From: Cephalothrix spiralis
Lineage: Eukaryota > Nemertea > Palaeonemertea > Archinemertea > Cephalotrichidae
Assembly (NCBI GenBank): GCA_032353305.1
Contig: JAUCNG010316624.1
Location: 1-12,130 of the forward strand
Length of the DNA stretch: 12,130 bases
Direction of reading: 5' to 3'
In this document: in pieces, positions 7,801 through 12,130 of the stretch
Layout: each line of letters starts with the position of its first letter
How positions within the stretch are numbered: position 1 is the first letter of the stretch
Position numbers and translations under genes: made by a program
Notes under the pieces: generated by a model
Seen by the model: only the letters and a program-made list of their open reading frames with translations
The model's database searches: none
Told to the model about the DNA's origin: nothing

Positions 7801-10800
7801 TATTAGGACAATTCGCCTCTGAGACATTCTTTCCAAGACAATTCGCCCCTGAGAACATTTTTCCCGAGAAAATTCGCCCCAGACATTTAGTCCCAAAATA
7901 ATTGGCCCCGAGACAATTCGCCCCAGATAAATCAGATGTTTTGGATTGTCATTAAATATATATTAGTGTTACCTACCTCTTTCTTCAGTTGAAAAACTTC
8001 AGCAAATTTAATTTTTGCCTGGGAATGATTTTTGTTTATTTTGAGAACACTATCGAGATCACTTAAACTGTTGTCATACTGCCGAAGCATCTGAAAATAA
8101 TTAATAAAATATAGGAATGTTCAATATGGGCCAGTTAAGATTTTAGGTCATAATTTTCAGCAAAATCTAGTGTTATGTTATAAAGGGTGTCCCAATATTA
8201 TGGAAAACAGCCAAATGACGTCATATTGTGATATGATTATGAATATTTTAATAATTGAAATAAAAACTAATACCTAGTTGATAACATGGTTTTCTCCCGA
8301 TTAAAACTGATTGGTTTATAAAACTAAAAGAGCTACATGTACGATGATTCTCCTGAAATACCCCTGGTTTCATTTTCCCAACCCTAAATCCCGTTCTAAG
8401 TCGAGAGAATGCTATTTTCAATCGCTCTAAAATTAATCTATAATATTTTCTGGGCATTCAAATTTTTAATATAAGAAATTTAAAAAAATTAAAATGTCAT
8501 AAAAATTACATTTCCGAGAATCATATTTTCGAGAAAGGACGTCCTTTTTGGAGAAATTTATGTAGCTCAGTTGTCGTTCGACAGATTTGCACCAAAAACA
8601 ATCCATCAAAGTAAATCTTACCATGTAAGCCTTTCCTCTTCTGTAATAGCCATTTTCACTTCTAGGATTAATACTAATTGCGATACTGCAGTCTTTTATT
8701 GCGTTTTCAGCATCTTTCAGTTCAAGGAGAGCCAATGCTCTGCTTTCATAGATAGCGGACTCTTTTTTAGGAAAGAGATTCTGACACCTTTTGTAGTATT
8801 CAATGGCTTGCTCATATTTTTTCTGGAAATTATAATGAATACATACATTAAAGTATTTTATTAGCTAGCTTTTCTAGCGAGTGTCACCGATAGATGGCGC
8901 TGTGGGCTATATAATATCTATTAAAGCCGCAGGGTACAAGTGTATTGTATCAGTCTCAACGGGCCCGGTAAGACTAGTTCCCTTGTCTATTATCATGGGG
9001 TCGAAAGTGGAAGTGAAGGTTTTAGTTTATATTTGCTTTATCTGGGCAATTAGTACGGTACTTTAATCATGATGAAAATATATCCAATACATGTAACTCA
9101 ACATATATTATAGTTTATAAGGACTCATTTGATAAACAATATGGAATCTATTAGAAAAACTCCACAATATTAATTTGAATTTGAAAACTTTAATTTTTAA
9201 TTCGGTAAATTAAAGTTTTCAAATTCAAATTAATATTGTGGAGTTTTTCTATACATCTTTTCACACGGACTATTGTGTTTTCCTATTATATATGGAATCT
9301 ATTGTTTATCAAATTAGTCCTTATAACTTTCTTATAAAATTCTAATTAGAATTTTGCATTTTTCAGTATTACATTTTAAACACCGATAAGTGTGTTGTTT
9401 CTCACTATATAATATGTAATCTATTGCTCTAATGTTATTGATCGTTATTGTTTACGATCTACTGCACCTTTAAAGTCCTGTATAAAATTTAATTTTGCTT
9501 CTGTTTAATCCGTCTACTCCTAATAATTTTATAGTAAAAGATAATTAAATTAAAGCAGAATTTCGGTCTATTAAATTTTAGGAACGAGGTTTCTCATAGA
9601 GGAACATTTCGCATCAATTTAGATCCTTGTTTACTGGTGCCCTTCCCAAAAATATCACTAAGCGTTACAACCTCGTTCCTGAAGATTCCTAAACCGAAAC
9701 TGCTTTAATTAATTTGAATTTGAAATAAAAACAAAGTTGTATTTGAGAAAATACATAATGATCTATACTTGTAAGTTGATAATAATTCGAACCAAAAGGC
9801 TGTTTGTTGAAAGAAAAATCGTATCTTTCTTGTTCCCTATTATAATAGGTTTTAGCTGGTACATAAAATAATTAACATTGATTTATTATAGTTTTTAATG
9901 CACGAAAACAATCGAAAATGAATATATTCACATTTGAATTACATGTAGCACGCAAGCAGTTCCTCGCTATTTAGTAGTCATCCCGAAGCCGGGGTTCTTC
10001 CTTTCACTGATGAGAGAATGGTCGAGAGATTGATTCGATCAGGCCCTAGAAATGGGATGTTTAGTATAGTTAGTAGTTTAGTAGTACGTGGGCTGGTATA
10101 AATAAATTATATTAACCAATCAATATACAGCTAGCTAGAAGATTGTAGAGTTCATGGGGGATACATAACTTTTTCAAAACTTACAGCTTTAACATATCCA
10201 TTTCCTTTGGCTTTCCATCTTTTATATTTTTCTTCATCAGTTAATTCCGCACTGGAAGTTGGTAATGATAGGTTCGGTTTTGCATGACCAGCATCAGCCT
10301 CCATCTTGCCTTGTTGTAAAGCTGGGACCTACATATAAAAACACATAATTTCATAGTCTGTTTAAAAAAGCCCCGTATTTGGGCACGTAGCCTAAGTCCT
10401 ATAGGCCTACGGTACATTTTATTAATTTAATTTATTCCATTATTTATTTAAGGGAGTGTTGTATAATGTATAGTACTTTTGGTTGCTGTCTAAGACACAA
10501 TAAAACTGTCATCCTTGCACAATGCTAACCTTTTTATTTGTATGCTGTTCCACCCTGTCTTCAACTATATGCTTCTGAGACTACTTTTATTTTTTGCAGA
10601 GTGGTTTACACTACAGCAAGCGTACATAAGGTTATGTACGCTTGACTACAGCCATAGCAAAATGTTTACTTTAGGGGTTATTTTTAAGTTTTATTCACTG
10701 AGAAATAAGAAATTATTAGTTAAAGAACTGTTTGTTTTAATATCAGGTTGACATTAATCAAATAGCCAATTAATATTGTTTAGAAATGCATAATAACGGT

Positions 10801-11177
10801 GTATATGACCAGTATTAGTGTCGGAATCGCCGATACTTCGCTTTACCCTTATAGGATCCAAACATGTCGTTCCTTGTTAAATTTCATATGAAATATCTAT
10901 GAATTGTAATTTAGTGATATATAAACATTTAGTATCGGGATAACGCCCTCAACGAAATGTTCCTATACGATAAACCACTCTCTATAGACGTTAACCCTTA
11001 CATTGTTGTGTCGTTGATTATGAGATATCTTATAAACTTACCAGTTGCTCTCCAGATTTGGGATAATAATCGTCAATTTCTTGAATAATTGGAATATCTG
11101 ATTTCTTCACTGGTTCGTGCTCTGGGAGGGATTTTCTCCAATCTTTCCCAAAAAATACCCTGAGTAAATTTCTTGAT
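3716..11177 (-). CDS. TPR protein with ARM/HEAT-like C-terminal region (SPAG1/TOMM34-like TPR), 5' partial
   Basis: Nine exons on the minus strand join in frame: 11177-11042, 10328-10185, 8822-8622, 8090-7977, 7615-6760, 6209-6093, 5608-5453, 4868-4810 and 3790-3716. They give 618 residues and a TAA stop. Every junction is GT-AG with matching phase (0,0,0,0,1,1,1,0), which supports the model strongly. Order: linker, three TPRs (about 80-181), helical ARM/HEAT-like region (about 199-574), charged Pro/Ser/Lys tail (575-618). The linker plus TPRs resemble the last TPR module of SPAG1 or TOMM34, which bind Hsp70/Hsp90 tails. The C-terminus does not look like the RPAP3_C domain that ends SPAG1. 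TTC12 and UNC45 also pair TPRs with ARM repeats and are alternatives. A chaperone adaptor or cytosolic scaffold role is inferred. The N-terminus lies beyond the window or unseen. Confidence 0.88.
4120..4525. repeat. Diverged tandem repeat with ACCGGCGAC / GACGTCGAATG motifs
   Basis: The clearest copies start near 4232 and 4407, about 175 bp apart. Each has a poly-T run, TTTTACCGGYGAMGGAAAT, then CGTCGAATGAAAAAAA and ACGTC. Further partial copies of the ACCGGCGAC or ACCGCTGAC core with a flanking T run occur near 4128, 4310 and 4512. The CpG-containing cores contrast sharply with the AT-rich surroundings. Confidence 0.65.
4626..4782 (+). CDS. Possible small ORF or orphan terminal exon, unknown
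   Basis: A plus-strand ATG at 4636 opens 48 codons ending TAA at 4780-4782. The start reads MYYYGEQYPYDQEPSLHTGN and the end HTNYVNDTIRL. The composition (many Tyr, Asn, Gly, Pro; no low-complexity run) looks more protein-like than the surrounding intron. A decent acceptor, TTGTTAATTTAG, ends at 4625, and the frame stays open from there (KLS before the Met). It could be the last exon of a nested plus-strand gene, a gene fragment, part of a mobile element, or chance. I do not recognise the protein and cannot find a convincing upstream exon. Confidence 0.25.
4869..5452 (-). other. Intron of the TPR/ARM gene with SINE-like insertion
   Basis: A 584-base intron. It contains a likely retroposed segment from about 5030 to perhaps 5300: GGGACCGTCCATAAAGTATG at about 5032-5051, then the tRNA-like head. 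The segment around 5020-5220 is visibly richer in G and C than its flanks. The minus-strand frame of the exon at 5453-5608 stays open into this intron down to 5286, which is read-through and not extra exon. Confidence 0.65.
5145..5216 (+). repeat. tRNA-Met(CAT)-like SINE head or tRNA pseudogene
   Basis: The sequence has a near-perfect RNA polymerase III A box (TTAGCTCAGTAGG) and a B box (GTTCGAACCC) at about 5197-5206. The D stem GCTC/GAGC pairs. The anticodon arm TGAGA-CTCATAA-TCTCA pairs fully and shows anticodon CAT (5178-5180). The T stem (GAGTG against CCCGT) and the acceptor stem (GGTCGGT against TCGATCC) pair badly. This is therefore probably a tRNA-derived SINE head or a decayed tRNA and not a working tRNA-Met. 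Confidence 0.6.
5453..6209 (-). CDS. TPR/ARM gene, two ARM-like repeat exons
   Basis: The exons 6209-6093 (117 bases) and 5608-5453 (156 bases) both run phase 1 to phase 1. They continue the helical region. The first encodes GLWQCSLNETNKEYLGNSKQ and a helix IMDLLLKIAQQS. The second encodes ALFAFWKLLCNDNIRK and MLLAKYGIIFLLQQ. The pattern of small residue, W, L, N/D-rich turn, K/R and next helix is typical of ARM repeats. Donors are AAAT|GTAAGG and CAAG|GTGAGT; acceptors are TTTTCAG and TTTTATAG. Both exons have symmetric phase 1-1, so either could be skipped without shifting the frame. Confidence 0.87.
5609..6092 (-). other. AT-rich intron of the TPR/ARM gene
   Basis: A 484-base intron, very AT-rich, with A and T runs around 5985-6035. 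I see no repeat, RNA or coding signal in it. Confidence 0.75.
6210..6759 (-). other. Intron of the TPR/ARM gene carrying an inverted-repeat element
   Basis: A 550-base intron. A 12-bp perfect inverted pair, TTGAAAGTGCAG/CTGCACTTTCAA, at 6364-6375 and 6582-6593 brackets 206 bases, consistent with a short DNA transposon. The minus-strand open frame at 6309-6593 covers this element, has no recognisable domain and is not called as a gene. Confidence 0.6.
6760..7615 (-). CDS. TPR/ARM gene, large exon opening the ARM/HEAT-like region
   Basis: An 856-base exon, acceptor TTTTTTTGTAG and donor CAAG|GTAAGT, encodes residues 199-483. It starts with a charged linker (EKANSKKSVHIDG). A run of amphipathic helices follows, from about residue 219, with segments such as EIVNICIKIFRKKGG, IASLHHAIYILYKAS and IKLMANLLFAYLARDDELEE. 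The helix spacing and small-residue turns fit ARM or HEAT repeats but no repeat is a textbook match. No catalytic motif, TM segment or signal is visible. I do not recognise the family with certainty; TIR-associated ARM domains of invertebrate immune proteins look similar in style, without evidence of a TIR here. Confidence 0.88.
7616..7976 (-). other. Intron of the TPR/ARM gene with mobile-element remnants
   Basis: A 361-base intron. CAGTGGCGTAGCTAGGGT at 7739-7756 resembles the terminal repeat of hAT-type DNA transposons as I recall them; no matching opposite end is present. The 30-bp tandem repeat at 7804-7926 follows. Confidence 0.55.
7804..7926. repeat. Tandem repeat, about 30 bp, core AATTCGCCCC
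   Basis: The core AATTCGCC or AATTGGCC starts at 7810, 7840, 7871, 7900 and 7915, so the spacing is 30, 31, 29 and 15. Each unit reads roughly RAATTCGCCCCTGAG, then ACATTTTTCCCGAG. The second half is a worn copy of the first, so the basic unit is probably about 15 bp. Confidence 0.8.
7977..10328 (-). CDS. TPR/ARM gene, three exons encoding the TPR module
   Basis: The exons are 10328-10185, 8822-8622 and 8090-7977, all phase 0. The first encodes a linker and the start of TPR1 (LTDEEKYKRWKAKGNGYVKA). The second encodes the rest of TPR1, all of TPR2 and helix A of TPR3. The third, starting MLRQYDNSLSDLDSVLKINK, completes TPR3. The TPRs fall at about residues 80-113, 114-147 and 148-181 of the visible protein. 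Chaperone-clamp positions can be aligned by pattern with HOP TPR1: K84, N88 and R154 are kept, while the usual Asn of helix 2A is S120 and the usual Lys of helix 3A is N150. The exon boundaries do not match TPR boundaries. Confidence 0.9.
8091..8621 (-). other. Intron of the TPR/ARM gene, no clear content
   Basis: A 531-base AT-rich intron. AAAGGGTGTCCCAATATTATGG near 8178-8199 has the look of a mobile-element end, but no partner repeat is visible. Short open frames here carry no recognisable domain. Confidence 0.55.
9115..9326. mobile_element. Nested foldback element with a perfect 44-bp hairpin
   Basis: Inner arms of 44 bp at 9153-9196 and 9207-9250 (starting AGAAAAACTCCACAATATTA) are perfect inverted copies around a 10-base loop. 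Outer arms at 9115-9140 and 9301-9326 (TTATAAGGACTCATTTG on the left) match at 25 of 26 positions. ATATGGAATCTATT lies between inner and outer arms on the left and recurs in direct orientation near 9290-9303. A related stretch (TATAATATGTAATCTATTG) follows near 9408-9426, so parts of the same family continue downstream. Confidence 0.85.
9548..9710. mobile_element. MITE-like element
   Basis: Paired blocks in inverted order are AATTAAAGCAG/CTGCTTTAATT (9548-9558, 9700-9710), TTCGGT/ACCGAA (9562-9567, 9693-9698) and AGGAACGAGGTT/AACCTCGTTCCT (9580-9591, 9669-9680). The interior of about 80 bases has no coding potential. Length and form fit a miniature inverted-repeat element with terminal repeats of about 43 bp that have lost some matches. 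Confidence 0.75.
10329..11041 (-). other. Intron of the TPR/ARM gene
   Basis: A 713-base intron, AT-rich. It contains a compact perfect palindrome at 10617-10644. The plus-strand frame at 10515-10751 is rich in Leu and Phe by AT bias and has no recognisable domain. Nothing else is supported. Confidence 0.7.
10617..10644. repeat. Perfect 13-bp-arm palindrome
   Basis: CAAGCGTACATAA and TTATGTACGCTTG pair perfectly around GG. The TATGTACGCT core also appears at about 5048-5057 in the SINE-like segment, so a shared mobile-element origin is possible. Confidence 0.8.
11042..11177 (-). CDS. TPR/ARM gene, first visible exon (linker)
   Basis: The acceptor TTTCAG precedes 11177 and the donor CTG|GTAAGT follows 11042. 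The exon starts with the last base of a split codon, so coding must exist upstream; there is no Met in this frame here. The 45 residues begin SRNLLRVFFGKDWRKSLPE. This recalls the stretch RLSRIL..DGPNWREKLSP that follows an earlier TPR block in SPAG1 and TOMM34, so another TPR block may be encoded upstream. The remainder is acidic linker ending GEQL. Confidence 0.85.
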
Positions 11178-12130
11178 CTGAAATGAATTGATTAGATTAA
11201 AACAATGAGATATATATATCAGTTTTCATCTTTCATTGGGGTGTTAGTTGACAAATTACAGGAAGTTTGAAAGGGAAAACCCATTAATCTGATTAATGTG
11301 GGAAATCTAAAATAATACCAATTAGCAATTGCTATACGATCCTATACGGACGTTTCGAACTTTCTCTGACGTTGTTGACCTGTTATTTCTCCTAGAGAAG
11401 CCTTGAAAGGGTCGAATGTTGACTTGTTTAAGATGTCTCAACTGGAAATTTGCTGAATATTTCAGGGAAAAGTCATGGAAATGTGATGGAATTATGATTT
11501 TGTAAAGTTATGGTCACCCTGGAACTTTCAAAAGGATTGTTTTTCAAAATTCTTTTTGTGTCCATTGTTTGTTTTTCTATTCCTTTCGAGATTCAAATTT
11601 CTATGTCATCAATGTTCAGAGAAAAACCTCAGTTCCGGGCCGGTCCCCCCCCCCCCCACGAAAATATTCAGCTGAATTCTATCATTTAGATATTTTTAAG
11701 GTAAAGGTTCTACTGAAAAGACAGCAATCTATATGTTTTAAATTTTACTATATGTACTTATAGGTAGGCACTAACAAGAAGAACAAAATGTATTGTCTGA
11801 ACCAAAGATGTGCACATTGTCACCATCATCCTTAATCATTGTAAAGAACAATATCATGTACATGTATGATCATGAAATTATGAAATAAAATGCAAAACAT
11901 AGAGCAAAACCTTAAAAATAACAATAAAGCCACATCAAAACATGATCTGTTTTGACAACATGCAATGACATTTAATCAGAATACGCCCCGCCCCTTCAGC
12001 TTACTACTCCTCTTGTCATTGTAACTCGAAATAATTTTAATATTTCTAATATGATTTTGACTTACCTTCTTCTTAATCTTATAATATAGGCCTACGTTTA
12101 CTCTTCCCCATCTTTACTTGAAATCAATTT
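11178..12130. other. Upstream intron or edge of the TPR/ARM gene
   Basis: No exon is supported here with confidence. A run of 13 C lies at 11645-11657. The stretch around 11455-11530, ending in GTCACCCTGGAAC, looks like an old retroposon tail. At the far edge two minus-strand donors are possible, AAG|GTAAGT after 12065 and CAA|GTAAAG near 12117. Neither gives an open frame that clearly continues the SPAG1-like linker, so the preceding exon may lie outside the window. Confidence 0.45.

Larger units (their letters stand above)
8823..10184 (-). other. Large repeat-filled intron of the TPR/ARM gene
   Basis: A 1362-base intron inside TPR1. It contains CACCGATAGATGGCGCTGTG at about 8885-8904, a sequence type common in animal mobile elements, a nested foldback at 9115-9326 and a MITE-like element at 9548-9710. 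No coding region is supported; the plus-strand frame at 8881-9066 starts with GTG and has no domain. Confidence 0.75.

Noticed and set aside
7804-7926. CRISPR-like array because of regular 30-bp spacing
   Set aside because: There are no unique spacers, the units are degenerate head-to-tail copies, and the host is an animal.
8881-9066. 61-codon plus-strand frame with a hydrophobic C-terminus
   Set aside because: It begins with GTG inside an intron and overlaps sequence resembling a mobile element; no initiation or splice context.
10007-10060. CTGATGAG followed by GAAA, like a hammerhead ribozyme core
   Set aside because: The sequence between the two core parts cannot form stem II, and no stems I and III could be paired around a cleavage site.

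Overview
This window looks like nuclear DNA from an invertebrate animal. Coding is split into short exons with clean GT-AG junctions. The introns and flanks are AT-rich and full of small mobile-element debris: foldback elements, a tRNA-derived SINE head and tandem repeats. One gene is a class A GPCR and another is an animal-type SDHAF3. The exact phylum cannot be read from the sequence. A marine lophotrochozoan or similar invertebrate is plausible but is only a guess.

Layout. (1) Positions 1-233, minus strand: first coding exon of a class A GPCR, cut by the window edge after TM1. (2) Positions 1229-2959, plus strand: a complete two-coding-exon SDHAF3 (ACN9/Sdh7) gene, 136 aa, head-to-head with the GPCR. 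Its intron (1403-2722) holds a roughly 300-bp foldback element and a 22-bp tandem duplication just before the splice acceptor. (3) Positions 2960-3715: the gap between two tail-to-tail genes, with a duplicated block of about 120 bp and poly(A) signals for both. (4) Positions 3716-11177, minus strand: nine coding exons of a large gene, 618 codons visible with the 5' end missing. The product has a SPAG1/TOMM34-like linker, three TPRs, a long helical ARM/HEAT-like region and a short Pro/Lys/Ser-rich tail. All eight introns join in frame. (5) The introns of this gene hold the repeats: a CpG-containing tandem repeat (about 4120-4525), a tRNA-Met-like SINE head (5145-5216), a 30-bp AATTCGCCCC repeat (7804-7926), a perfect 44-bp-arm hairpin nested in outer arms (9115-9326), a MITE-like element (9548-9710) and others. 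A possible 48-codon ORF lies on the opposite strand at 4636-4782.

The genes do not form a pathway. SDHAF3 is a mitochondrial complex II assembly factor. The TPR/ARM gene is probably a cytosolic co-chaperone or scaffold. The GPCR is a membrane receptor. The most notable points are the TPR plus ARM-like architecture with a degenerate chaperone clamp, and the long perfect hairpin in its intron. I see no convincing new multi-gene system.
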